From the IMG/VR virus record IMGVR_UViG_3300032214_000321, positions 1 through 36,355 of that record: a stretch of 36,355 nucleotides of DNA, one strand, 5' to 3'. How positions within the stretch are numbered: the first letter of the stretch is position 1; the number at the start of each line of letters is the position of its first letter. The notes under the pieces are model-generated. The model was not told the origin of the DNA. It was given only the letters and a program-made list of their open reading frames with translations, and ran no database searches. This DNA is from a virus. The translations under genes and the position numbers were made by a program. Below, piece by piece: positions 23,781-35,300 of this stretch.

Positions 23781-26700
23781 ATGGCAGAATTTAAGATAAG
23801 CAGATTTAGATATACGTGGAAAGGCAACTGGTCGGGAGATTCAGTTAGCTATAATCGAGACGATGTTGTCTATTATAAAGGATCATCTTGGGTATGTATT
23901 CGACAACATGCTTCTGGATTATTTAACGATGATCAGACCTATACTCCATCTGGAGAAACAGATCCTACACCAGCCTGGGTTAAGATGACAGAGGGGCGAG
24001 AATTTTCTGGAAATTGGACAGCAGCACAAAGATATGAGCCGGGCGAATTAGTATTAGTAGGCGGAAATGTTTATATTTCACTAGCATCTCATATAGCATC
24101 TGCAAATTTTAATAGTGATTCTATTAAATGGGAATTATTTGCAGCTGGCAGTAATTTTAGAAATACTTGGGCTCCATCTACACGATACAGAGTAGGAGAT
24201 GTTATAAGATACAACGGCTATACATACGAATGTATTTTAGAGCATACTTCAGGAAGTGCTTCAGACGGAGTTATAGTTGGCAATAACGATGACGATGACG
24301 ATAGTACAAGCGAAACTTGGTCTACAGTAATTGAAAACTATACATATGTAGGCGAATACCTATCATCAAATCCAACAGCAAACATTGCAGGTACTCTTTA
24401 TAGAAAAAATGATCTAGTAAAATACGGCGGCTCAATTTTAAAATGTATAGTCGAACATACGTCGTCAACAACTATTAATAATTTAAACTTTGAAACTTAT
24501 CTTACAGGGTATCAATATGAAAATAGATGGAAAGATACTTCTTATTATGCAACCGGTGATGTTGTTAGATATGGTGGTATAGTTTATACCGCAACTGAAA
24601 ATAATTTTAATAGTCAGCCTGGAAATTTAGAAATTGATGATACTGGAAGGATTAATCCGTCTTGGACTGTAGTTAATAAAGGTATCAATTTTAGGGGAGA
24701 ATATGATCCCGGCGCAGGTATAAATTATGGCGAAGGTGATATAGTTAGAAGGGGAGGCTCTCTATGGGTCAGTTTAACTAATCAATATACCGACGATAGT
24801 TCTTTAAGACCTTTAGATACTTCTAATTGGGAATTAGTAATTGCTGCTCAAAATTTTAGAGGGTCTTGGAGAACAGATCAAGATTATAACCTGTACGATG
24901 TTGTTTATTTTCGCGGCACAACCTATTATGCAAGCACACCTCATAATAGTTCTTTTGATAATTTTCCTGGCGATAACGGATCTGGATTCGATTATTGGAC
25001 TATACTGTTAGTTGGAGATCAAAACGCAGCTCTAACTATTTTGGGAGATATGTTAACCTATAATCTAAAAAGAAATATTTTAGAAGACGGTAGTACTATA
25101 GCAAACATAGGGGACGGAAGCACTTTAGGAACAGTATCTTTACCTATAGGTGAAAAAGATCAATTATTGTATATAGAAGATAACGAAGGATCTCTTGGAT
25201 ATAAAACTTGGGGAAGCATAACAAGAGTAATTTATGTTCGCACTACAGGTGTCGATGACACAGAAATAGATCGAGGTACAAGCTATTTTAAACCATACAA
25301 AACTCTAAGATATGCATTAGAACAAGTGGATGACGATTTTGAAGGTTTTACTTCCATTAAAGTTTCAACCGGTGAATATCAAGAAGTATTACCGTTAATA
25401 ATTCCAGCAAGAACTGCGGTTATTGGAGAAGAACTAAGATCTGTTACAATCAGAGCAAGCGAACCTATAACTTCAGTAGCTAATGACACTCCTTACTTTT
25501 TAGAAACGTTAGTTGATATTGGAACAATCTTAACCAGCATTATACAGGGACTAGTGGTTTCTCCTAGTGCCGGAAATAATGTAATTCAAATTAGAACTGG
25601 CCAGGCTACAAGCACTGAATCAAATATAGTAAACTCTCTATGGGGTAACATTATTTCAACAATTGATTTTAGGGTAAATTCTCAAGGTTCTGCACCTGCG
25701 GTAACTGGGACTAACACAGCTACAGCATTGTCTAGTAGATTGTCTGCTATCACAATGTTAGAAAATAATAGAGAATTTATAAAACAAGAAGCTATAGCAC
25801 AGATGGCAGTTAACTATCCCGAATATGCATTTGATTCAGATAGGTGGCAACAGGACCTTGACAGATTTATTAATGGTCTACAATATGATTTAAGATATAC
25901 TGGAAATTATAGATCTGTATTAGAAGCAAGATACTATGCTAATGCAGCAACAGGCAGTCAATTAGAAGATATGTTCTATGTCAGAGATACAACTGGCATT
26001 AGAAATATGACTCTTAAGGGATTATCGGGTACATTGCCAGCTCTTCAAGAAGGCGAAACTTACAGAATACCAACAGGCGGTGCGTTTGTTTCACTAGATC
26101 CAGGGTGGGGTCCAGATGATGATCGTACCTGGGTTATTAATCGTAGCTGTTATGTTCAGAACGTAACAACATTTGGTACAGGTGCAGTAGGTCAAAAGAT
26201 AGACGGATTACTACATAATGGCGGTAACAGATCTATAGTGTCTAACGATTTTACCCAGGTAATATCAGACGGAATCGGAGCCTGGGTACAGAATGGGGGT
26301 CGTGCTGAGCTGGTTTCGGTATTTACATATTATGCACACGTTGGTATGTTTGCCAAAGATGGAGGCATCATTCGTGCTACTAACGGCAATAGTTCGTACG
26401 GAGATTTCGGCGCAGTTGCTGATGGTATTGATCCAGATGAAGTTATACGCTACGGATATATTAATACTCGAACTGAACAAGCAGTTGTGTCGGCAGCATT
26501 TGCCGGCGAGATTTTAGATTTTATTTTAGGATTAGAATTTGCTAATTGCGGACAAAATTACACCACAGCCAGCTACACAATTACTAGCTCTGGAGTTGGT
26601 GCAACAGCAATTCAAGAAGAATTCCGTGACAACTCGATGTTTGAATGTCAAGTTTTAACGAACGGATCTGGATTTAGTCAAGTAGGTAATCAGGCACAGG

Positions 26701-29342
26701 CAGGTGGTGCGTTAACTATTTCTCTCGCAGCAGCTGAAAATTCAACTGAGGCTGAAATACTAGGAATGAGAATTATTATTATTTCTGGTGAAGGTACTGG
26801 ACAATATGGTTATGTTTATTCGTATAATGCGGGAACAAAATTGTGTACAGTTTATCGAGAGTCTGACAACCAACCCGGTTGGGATCATGTTTTACCAGGA
26901 ACACCATCGAGTAATCTGTTAACTACAGGCACACGATACCGAATTGAACCAAGACCTACATTTAGCACTCCTCCTTATTCTGCTGCTACTGTAACACTGT
27001 CAACTCCGAACACTTGGGCCGCAGCGGCCTACGGTGAAACTAGTGCAACTTTTACAAACTTAACTGGTCAATTAGGAACAGGAACTGTTATTGGAGATGA
27101 CGGGTTGGTGCCAGATGCAGCAGAGTTTACAGTAGTTAAGAATGGTAGGGCTTACTCTGTTGTATTGTCGAGCGGTGGCGCTGGTTATGCAGTAAACGAT
27201 ATTATAACCATAGACGGTTCAGAAGTTGGCGGCATTAGCGGAGAACATGATATTAACTTAAGAGTTACTGCAATCTCAGAAGATAGTACTAACTCTATTA
27301 CAGCTTTTACGACAAATGACGATTCGATAATAGCAGATAGTGGCAAATTTATTCTAACACCCGCATCCGGACATTTTGCTAGATATTCTTCAGATGGTGA
27401 AACTTGGACATCTTTTGATCTTCCAGCCGACGGAAACTGGAAAAGTTTAGCTGCCGGTGATAACAAATTTGTAGCTATTGCGTATGGATCTAATAATGCC
27501 GCCAGTAGTACCAACGGAGTAGTTTGGACTGCAAGATCAATGCCTGCATCTAGAAATTGGACCGCAGTTACTTATGGTAAGCCATCTACTACATTAACTG
27601 GAATATTTCTAGCAATTGCTGACAATTTAAATGCTGCGGCATATTCAACCAATGGTACTTCTTGGACATCGTCTACGCTTCCTACCGTGGGCGATTCGAC
27701 TCTAAATCAATGGGTGGACATTGCCTACGGAGCAAATGTATTTGTGGCTATAGCCAATTCTGGAAACATTGCTGCTGTAGGAACTTGGAATGGTACCACA
27801 TTAAGTTGGCAAGGTACTATTATGGATGTCGTATCCGATTCTTCAGCTAAAGATTGGGTCAGCATAACCTATGGAAACCGAAGATTTGTAGCAATATCTA
27901 CTACTGGCGATGTTGCCTACAGCTTTAACGGGCTAGATTGGCTTCCTGCCACAATGTCTTCGCAAGACGGATCCACGGCTCACAATTGGCAACAAATTAG
28001 ATACGGTCAAGGCGTATTTTTTGCAGTGGGAACCACAGGAAGCAGAACGGTAGGTAATGATCCTACATCAGGACCGACTACTTATGCGGCTACTTCCTAT
28101 GACGGAATTGTATGGACTGATAGAGAGCTGGCAGATGAAGCTAATTGGGGAATAATAGCATTTGGAAATCCGGACATTACACTTAATGACAGTACTCTAA
28201 AGAACAGTAAACCTACTTGGATAGCAGCACCTACAACATCTAGTAGTACGCTGAACAAAATTTATACTGGTGCCCAGACATTAGGTAGAGTGGTAGTAGG
28301 AGGAGTTGGCGTATCAGCAATAAAAATTTGGGAACCAGGTAGCGGATACGTTACAGATCCTGAATTAACAATTACAGATCCAAATAAAACTGTTAATCCT
28401 ACTTTTAGACCTAGACTAGCCGACGGCGTTTTAGCGCAACCAAACTTCATTGCCAAAGGTACAGCTTATAAGACCAGTACCACAACAGTTGCAGTTAACG
28501 GTGATGGTTTTGCAGACATTACGCCAAACGGTAGATTCTTAACTCTTGACGGATTGGGTGTATTACCTGGCCCAGGAGCTCAGTTTTATATTGCAGGCAA
28601 TACTGGATATCGTGTAGCAGTTATTACAGGAATCAACGAACAGTTATTGCCTAACGGTACTATCCGTTCAACTTTCCAAGTTAGTCCTCGTCCGACTTTA
28701 GCAGATTATATAGAGCACGGGATGGAAGTTGTAATTAGAGAACGTTATAGTCAGGTGCGTATTACAGGTCACGATTTCTTAGACATCGGCACTGGAAACT
28801 TTGAAGAAACAAACTACCCCGAACTATATAGAAATTACGAGTTTGCCACACAGCCATTCCAAGAAGTTCAAAACTTAAATGGTGGTCGTGTTTTTTATAC
28901 ATCAACTGACCAGGACGGTAACTTTAGAGCAGGTGAACAATTTGCAGTTGAACAGGCGACTGGTATTATTACTGTTAGTGCAGACTTCTTTGATCTACAA
29001 GGTTTAACTGAATTAAGATTGTCTGGTATTAATGTAGGATCAACAGCAGTTATTAGAGAATTTTCAAAAGATGGATTATTTTTACAAAACTCAAATAACA
29101 TAATTCCAACCCAACGGGCTATTAGGTCATACTTAAATTCAAGATTAAACGTTGGCGGAGAAGACCTATTAACGCCGAGTATTACAGGCGGTCTAGTAAA
29201 AGTTGGCCCAACTTCAATTGAAAGCACTGCTGGGTTTGAAATACTTGTACCGGTTGTAGCTAATTTTAGTGGTAATGGTGCAGGAATGGGCGAAGGGTAC
29301 GTGGCACAAACTATGTTCTTCAGAAGCTTTAACTTAAAATAA
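23781..29342 (+). CDS. Giant modular tail-fibre/adhesin protein A
   Basis: This 1853-residue protein has recognisable regions in order. Residues about 10-415: seven repeats of a CBM5/12-like pattern (W..., Y..GD.V.Y.G..Y.C...H). About 483-560: YVRTTGVDD...KPYKTLRYALEQVD then ISxGxY-like strands (VSTGEYQEVLPLIIPARTAV) resembling pectate-lyase-type beta-helix entry. About 654-724: one helical NREFI...YDLRYTGNYRS unit. About 773-900: DPGWGPDDDRTW and QKIDGLLHNGG. About 1187-1460: some six asp-box-like YSxDGxxWT blades. The C-terminus contains TSTDQDGNFRAGEQF (about 1708-1722), a phrase I recall from cyanophage fibres. It is the likely host-recognition fibre, paralogous to the next gene. Confidence 0.82.
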   Translation: MAEFKISRFRYTWKGNWSGDSVSYNRDDVVYYKGSSWVCIRQHASGLFNDDQTYTPSGETDPTPAWVKMTEGREFSGNWTAAQRYEPGELVLVGGNVYISLASHIASANFNSDSIKWELFAAGSNFRNTWAPSTRYRVGDVIRYNGYTYECILEHTSGSASDGVIVGNNDDDDDSTSETWSTVIENYTYVGEYLSSNPTANIAGTLYRKNDLVKYGGSILKCIVEHTSSTTINNLNFETYLTGYQYENRWKDTSYYATGDVVRYGGIVYTATENNFNSQPGNLEIDDTGRINPSWTVVNKGINFRGEYDPGAGINYGEGDIVRRGGSLWVSLTNQYTDDSSLRPLDTSNWELVIAAQNFRGSWRTDQDYNLYDVVYFRGTTYYASTPHNSSFDNFPGDNGSGFDYWTILLVGDQNAALTILGDMLTYNLKRNILEDGSTIANIGDGSTLGTVSLPIGEKDQLLYIEDNEGSLGYKTWGSITRVIYVRTTGVDDTEIDRGTSYFKPYKTLRYALEQVDDDFEGFTSIKVSTGEYQEVLPLIIPARTAVIGEELRSVTIRASEPITSVANDTPYFLETLVDIGTILTSIIQGLVVSPSAGNNVIQIRTGQATSTESNIVNSLWGNIISTIDFRVNSQGSAPAVTGTNTATALSSRLSAITMLENNREFIKQEAIAQMAVNYPEYAFDSDRWQQDLDRFINGLQYDLRYTGNYRSVLEARYYANAATGSQLEDMFYVRDTTGIRNMTLKGLSGTLPALQEGETYRIPTGGAFVSLDPGWGPDDDRTWVINRSCYVQNVTTFGTGAVGQKIDGLLHNGGNRSIVSNDFTQVISDGIGAWVQNGGRAELVSVFTYYAHVGMFAKDGGIIRATNGNSSYGDFGAVADGIDPDEVIRYGYINTRTEQAVVSAAFAGEILDFILGLEFANCGQNYTTASYTITSSGVGATAIQEEFRDNSMFECQVLTNGSGFSQVGNQAQAGGALTISLAAAENSTEAEILGMRIIIISGEGTGQYGYVYSYNAGTKLCTVYRESDNQPGWDHVLPGTPSSNLLTTGTRYRIEPRPTFSTPPYSAATVTLSTPNTWAAAAYGETSATFTNLTGQLGTGTVIGDDGLVPDAAEFTVVKNGRAYSVVLSSGGAGYAVNDIITIDGSEVGGISGEHDINLRVTAISEDSTNSITAFTTNDDSIIADSGKFILTPASGHFARYSSDGETWTSFDLPADGNWKSLAAGDNKFVAIAYGSNNAASSTNGVVWTARSMPASRNWTAVTYGKPSTTLTGIFLAIADNLNAAAYSTNGTSWTSSTLPTVGDSTLNQWVDIAYGANVFVAIANSGNIAAVGTWNGTTLSWQGTIMDVVSDSSAKDWVSITYGNRRFVAISTTGDVAYSFNGLDWLPATMSSQDGSTAHNWQQIRYGQGVFFAVGTTGSRTVGNDPTSGPTTYAATSYDGIVWTDRELADEANWGIIAFGNPDITLNDSTLKNSKPTWIAAPTTSSSTLNKIYTGAQTLGRVVVGGVGVSAIKIWEPGSGYVTDPELTITDPNKTVNPTFRPRLADGVLAQPNFIAKGTAYKTSTTTVAVNGDGFADITPNGRFLTLDGLGVLPGPGAQFYIAGNTGYRVAVITGINEQLLPNGTIRSTFQVSPRPTLADYIEHGMEVVIRERYSQVRITGHDFLDIGTGNFEETNYPELYRNYEFATQPFQEVQNLNGGRVFYTSTDQDGNFRAGEQFAVEQATGIITVSADFFDLQGLTELRLSGINVGSTAVIREFSKDGLFLQNSNNIIPTQRAIRSYLNSRLNVGGEDLLTPSITGGLVKVGPTSIESTAGFEILVPVVANFSGNGAGMGEGYVAQTMFFRSFNLK
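26098..26455 (+). repeat. Copy A of the conserved DPGWGPDD block
   Basis: This segment of giant fibre A is the best conserved part between the two giant genes. It encodes DPGWGPDD, YVQNVTTFGT, GQKIDG, SIVSNDFTQVISDGIGAWV and GRAELVSVF, and even the DNA keeps runs of more than 20 identical bases with 33733-34075. Confidence 0.75.
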
Positions 29343-29345
29343 ATA
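29338..29345 (+). promoter_or_regulatory. Late promoter octamer before giant fibre B
   Basis: AATAAATA, one mismatch to consensus, overlapping the stop of giant fibre A (29340-29342) and 19 bases before the ATG at 29365, which has CGGAG nearby. Confidence 0.55.
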
Positions 29346-29364
29346 CATATAATCGGAGTAAGTA

Positions 29365-32300
29365 ATGGCAGAATTTAAATTAGGTAGAATTAGATTTGTA
29401 TGGAAAGCAGCCTGGACAACAGGGGCAACATATTATAAAGATGATGTTGTTCGTTTTGGCGGAAAAGTGTATATATGTCAAATAGGACATACAGCTTCTG
29501 CGGATTTTAATACGGATCTAGATATAGTTCCAACCAAATGGAATTTAATGAATGACGGCCAACGTTGGAGAGACGACTGGACAGTTGGTACAGCATACGA
29601 AGAAGGCGATTTAGTTAAGTATGGTGGTACGATATATATCTGTATCGACGGTCATACATCTGCTGCTACTATTGCTTCAGGACTAGAAGCAAATTCTGCA
29701 GACTGGAATACATTTATTGAAGGAACAGATTGGAAAAATGATTGGGCTGTTTCAACAAGATACAAGCTAAATGATATTGTTAGATATGGTGGCATTAATT
29801 ATATTTGTATCACCGGACACACATCTGCTGCTACAGCTACTCTCGGATTAGAAAATTCGTCAGCAAATTGGCAAGTATTTTCACAAGGCCAAGAATACCT
29901 AGGAACCTGGGCAACTAGCACAAGATACAAATTAAATGACATTGTAAAATATGGTGCTGGTCTTTGGATTTGTACCAATCCGCATACAGCTAGCGGAACT
30001 TTTTCTGGCGATTCGGGAAATTGGTCGCAGTATGTTGAAGGATTAGAATACGAAAACAATTGGAGTAATGCTGTAGCCTATCAACCGGGTGATGTTGTTA
30101 AGTACGGTGGCAATAACTATGTTGCAAAAACACAAAATACTGGATCAAACCCAAGAACAAGTTCTTCAAATTGGGATTTATTCTCTGAAGGATTAAGTTA
30201 TCAAGAAACTTGGTCAGCAGGCACTTCATATAAAATTGGAGAAGTTGTTCAATATGGCGGAAATAATTACCTAGCTAAAACTGATTCACCCTCTATTGAT
30301 ATAACTGTTACAGCCACAACAGGCGGTGCAACTGATACATTAACAGTGTCTAGCACAGAGGGAATGGTAGCCGGAATGGCTATTCGATTTACCGGCGGAA
30401 CGTTCAGTGGAATTTTACAAAATGCAAGATACTATGTTACTGACGTTGTTAGTCTAACTGAATTTAAAATTAGTATTGCTCCCGGCGGTTCAACATTCAA
30501 TTTAACCACAGCATCTGGAACAATGACTGCTACAGTAGCAGCTGAACCTGCTAATACCACTTACTGGGATATACTATCAAGCGGCATTCAATGGAGAGGC
30601 AGCTGGACCGACGATATTGAATACAATGTTGGCGATGCTGTAAACTTTGGAGCTAATGCATACATCTGTATTTTGGCTCATCGTGCAGAAGGCGATGATG
30701 GTTCAACAATAGGAACTCAGGGTGGCGGACAGGCAAATAGCCGACCAGATTTAGATGTTACAGGAACCTATTGGAATGTATTATCTGTTGGAACTGAAAC
30801 ATCAGTATTAACAACAACCGGCGACATGGTTTACTACGGTGGTGCAGGACCAACAAGATTACCAGTCGGCACCGAAGGACAAGTTCTTCGTGTAAGTGCC
30901 ACGGGTATACCTGAATGGGTAACCTGGGGTAACACTAGTCACGTATATTATGTTTCGAATACAGGAGAAGATAGACCATATCCCGATTGCGGTGCAACTT
31001 TAGATAAACCTTGGAAAACTATTCGTTACGCTTGTGAACAAGTAGACAACGGTCCTCGTAATCCGAATGCACAGCATTTATTAGAATTAAATCGCGCATT
31101 TATACAAAAAGAAATCACTGCCTGGATTCGCTATCAAGTTACTAACAACGTTGCACCATTTACATCTAGTTTTGACTACGACGAATACAGGTGCGAGCGC
31201 GATGTTGGATTTATAGTTGACAGACTAATCTGGGATATTGGCCACGGCGGCAATTTAAAAATGCGTGCCGCAGCTTTTAGCCTGCTAGGGGCATTTGGCG
31301 AAGCTGGAGAGTTTTCAGCAGCTGAAGAAAGCACACCGTATGTAACACTAGCAGCAGAAGCAGACGAGGGTGTTGCAGCCTACGAACAACTAAAATTATT
31401 AGTAGCAGATGTTCTAGCTAACGAAGTTCCTAACACTGTTTATCAAAACGTAGGACAAGATTCAACAGCCGTAGTTGCACAGTATATTAATACAGACTAT
31501 GTAGCAGAGTCGGGTATTATAGCAACTACAGACGAATTAGTAGATATTGTTATTACGGCGTTAACAGATCAAGATACCGACAATCTACCAGAAAGACGTG
31601 TTCCAAATAACACAATTAATATCAAAACTGGTATATATCGTGAAACCTTGCCTATTATTGTTCCTGCTGAAACTGTTGTAATTGGAGACGAGGTGCGTTC
31701 AGTTAATGCTGGACCAGCTGGTAGTTTAATTAGTAAAGATGATGCCAAATATTCTATTGGGGCCCTAAGCAGATTGGAAACAGTTGTAGGTCAAATCATT
31801 CTTGGCACTAACGTTACAGAGTCTGCAGGCAATACTGCTACTCAAAGTATAGCATTTCCTTACGCCAGCACTGTAGAAGAAACTGATGTTAAACGACTTG
31901 TACGAGTAATGCAACATCAAATTGACTTTAATATCGGAACGACCCATATGGAGAGTTCTGCAGATCCTACAGGATACAACTCGTCATTTTTATCTGGTTT
32001 TGGCGATGCAAGAAAACTTTTAAAAGAGAACAAAGAGTTTATTAAAGACGAAATTACTGCCTGGATTGCTGTAAATTATCCCGCAGTAAAGTATTCTAAA
32101 ACTAAGTGCCGTAGAGACATAGGATTTATTGTAGATGCAATTTCTTACGATCTTACTTATGGTGGCAAGTGGTCAACATTAAATGCTGGATTAGCATATT
32201 TTGATGGTAATGCTAGTACTGATCTACAAATTGACAGTACAGAAGTTGCCGCAACAGCAGCAGCGTATAGTAGAATGAAAACTGTGATTCAGCAGATCAT

Positions 32301-35300
32301 TGCTAACACTACGGTAACTAAGTCTACAGGTAATACAGCTAGCCAGTGGACCGATTCAACAAACTTAACTGGTGGATCAGCAGCCAACACTACAGTTGGA
32401 GATTTAGTTGATGTGATTATTAACATTATTCAAGGCGATTCAACTGCAAGTTTGACACCGCAGATTAATGTTACTCAGATAGCAACATTAAACACATTCA
32501 CTTCTGCAACACACGGACTAGCAGTAGGTGATGCTATAGTTCCAAGAACAACAGCAAACGGATTAACTGCTGGAGTAAAATATTGGGTAGCAGGCACAGT
32601 TAATACTAACACATTCCAGTTAGCTGCAACTTATGGTGGCACAGTCTTAGCATCGTTTACTAATGGAAGCGGATTAGATTTAGACTTTGAAATCATCGAC
32701 TATCCAACAGCAACTAATGGAGTAACTTCTACAACAGCATTAATAGGTGATGCAGCGATTCTAGATTCACAACAAGAAACTATAGTCTCAGCTACTACAA
32801 CTTATATTGCTACAAACTATCCTGCACTAGTTTATAATTCAGCTAAATGTCAACGAGATGTAAGACTGATTTTAGAAGCTGTGATGTTTGACTTTATGTT
32901 CAACAGCAACTTCAAAACTAGAGAAGCAGCTTACAGTTATCTAAGAGCTACTGCTAGTGATGTTTTTGACCTAGGCCAAAAAGCAGCTACTCGAGCTGCA
33001 TTTACATACGTAAAAACATTAGCTAAATCTGTCGTAGGTACTCCTACTGCTGCGAATCGTATTGAAACTCTAATGACCTTGTTAGACGACATTGTTTACG
33101 GTGCTACAAATGAAGGATCGATCTGTCAAACAGGAGTTCGTGCAGCTGATTGGGCAAGATTGCAACTTGAGCGTAACAAAGATTACATTGTTTCTGAAAT
33201 TATAGCCTACGGTTCAGCAACTTACTCTACAACAGTTACAGCAACTTCAGCAGCAACAGATTTAATTACTTGTTCCGATACTAGCTGGATGCAGAGAAAT
33301 GCTCCTATAAGATTTACTGGGACTACATTTGGTGGAATAAACACCGGAGTAACTTATTACGTTCAAAACGTTGTGAGTTCAACAACTTTCCACATTTCTT
33401 CTATAAGAAATGCAGATTCTCCGTTAAACATTCAGTCGAGCGGCACCGGATCAATGGCTGTAACTCTATATTATGACACAGCATCTTGTGAAAGAGATGT
33501 TAGCAGATATATCGATGCTTTAAAGTTTGATTTACAATATCCAGGTAATTATAAATCAAGATTAGCCGCTAGATACTATTCTAATGCAGTCAATGGTAGT
33601 CTTGAAGAAGATATGTATTATCTAAGAAACGGTACTGGTGTGCGAAATCAAACTCTTGCCGGACTAACTGGAGATTTATTGGCTCCAAACGAATACGGTA
33701 CAAGTCGTGTTTCTGCCGGAGCATACTGCTCGTTAGATCCGGGTTGGGGACCAGACGACTTCCGCACCTGGATTATTGGACGTTCACCATATGTTCAGAA
33801 CGTAACAACATTTGGAACTGCGGCTATTGGTCAAAAGATCGACGGAGCATTACACACCGGCGGAAACGACTCTATTGTATCTAACGATTTTACACAGGTT
33901 ATCAGCGATGGTATCGGTGCCTGGGTCACCAATAACGGTCGTGCAGAACTTGTTTCTGTATTCTCATATTACGCACACATTGGTTATTTGGCAGAAAACG
34001 GTGGACGTATTCGCGGCACCAACGGTAATAACTCATACGGAGACTTTGGATCTGTAGCAGAAGGATTTGATGCTAACGAAACTCCAATTGTGTGTCAGGT
34101 AGACAATCGAGCATTTACTGCAACTGTTGGTTCAGTTATTACTGACGGTATTGATAAAATATGGCAATTTGAATTCGATAATGCCGGTCTAGATTATACT
34201 GAATCTTCATGGACTATCGCAGGCGGTGGCAGTGGAGCAGAAGTTGAGCAAGACGATTTCCGTGACGGTGCTGTATTTCAAGTCCGCTTGTTAGACAATG
34301 TTGACGATAGTACAACAGCACCTGAAACTGATGGAAATTATGGCGGTTTTGGTTACATTACAAATTCAAATACTGCTCAAGGCGGTACTACTACTTCTAT
34401 TACTCTTGCAGCAGTTGACGACGAAATTACTGGTGCATATGTAGGAATGAAAGTAATTGTTACATCCGGCGCTGCTACAGGCCAAGTTGGTATTGTATCA
34501 TCTTTTACTGCTGGTACAAAGGTAGCAGCAGTAACAAAAGAAAGCACAGGTGGTGCTGGCTGGGATCATTTGGTGCCAGGAACTGCAATTGTAGCGCCAG
34601 ATGCTAGCTCAACTTATATTGTTGAACCAAGAGTTTCATTTACTGCGCCTACATATAGTTCCACATCTAGAACATTGGCAACAGCTCAAACGTATACTGA
34701 TGCAACTTATGCTCCAACTTTTGCAGTATATACTCCTATATCGAGTACAACTAGCGGTAGTGGAACCGGTGCTACATTTACTGTAGTTCGAAAAGGAACA
34801 AAATATAGTGCTTTAGACATTGTTGCAGCAGGCACAGGATATGACAGATTAGATACTGTTACTCTTGCAGGAACAAGCCTAGGGGGTGCTAGTACCACAA
34901 ATGATATTACAATCACTATTACTGCGGTTAATTCATCTACAGGTGCCATTCAGGCTATTGAATTTAGCGGTGTAGGTGCAGGCGGCCGATTTGCTGCGGT
35001 ATCAAGTGGTTCACGAACTACAAATACTTCTATCAACGGTACTTCTTGGACTGAAAACTTATTATCGTTGCCTAGTACATCAAACTGGGTTTCGGTAGCT
35101 GCTGGAAAATTAACGGTATTAGAAACTGCTGGAGCATTTGTCACCGGCAGATCGTACGTTATTACATCGTTGGGCAACACAGTATTCACAAGTATTGGTG
35201 CTAATGCAAATTTAGTTGGCACACATTTTGTAGCTTCTGGTGCCGGATCCGGTACAGGTACAGCAACACCTGTTGCTAATCATTTGGTAGCAGTCTCGTC

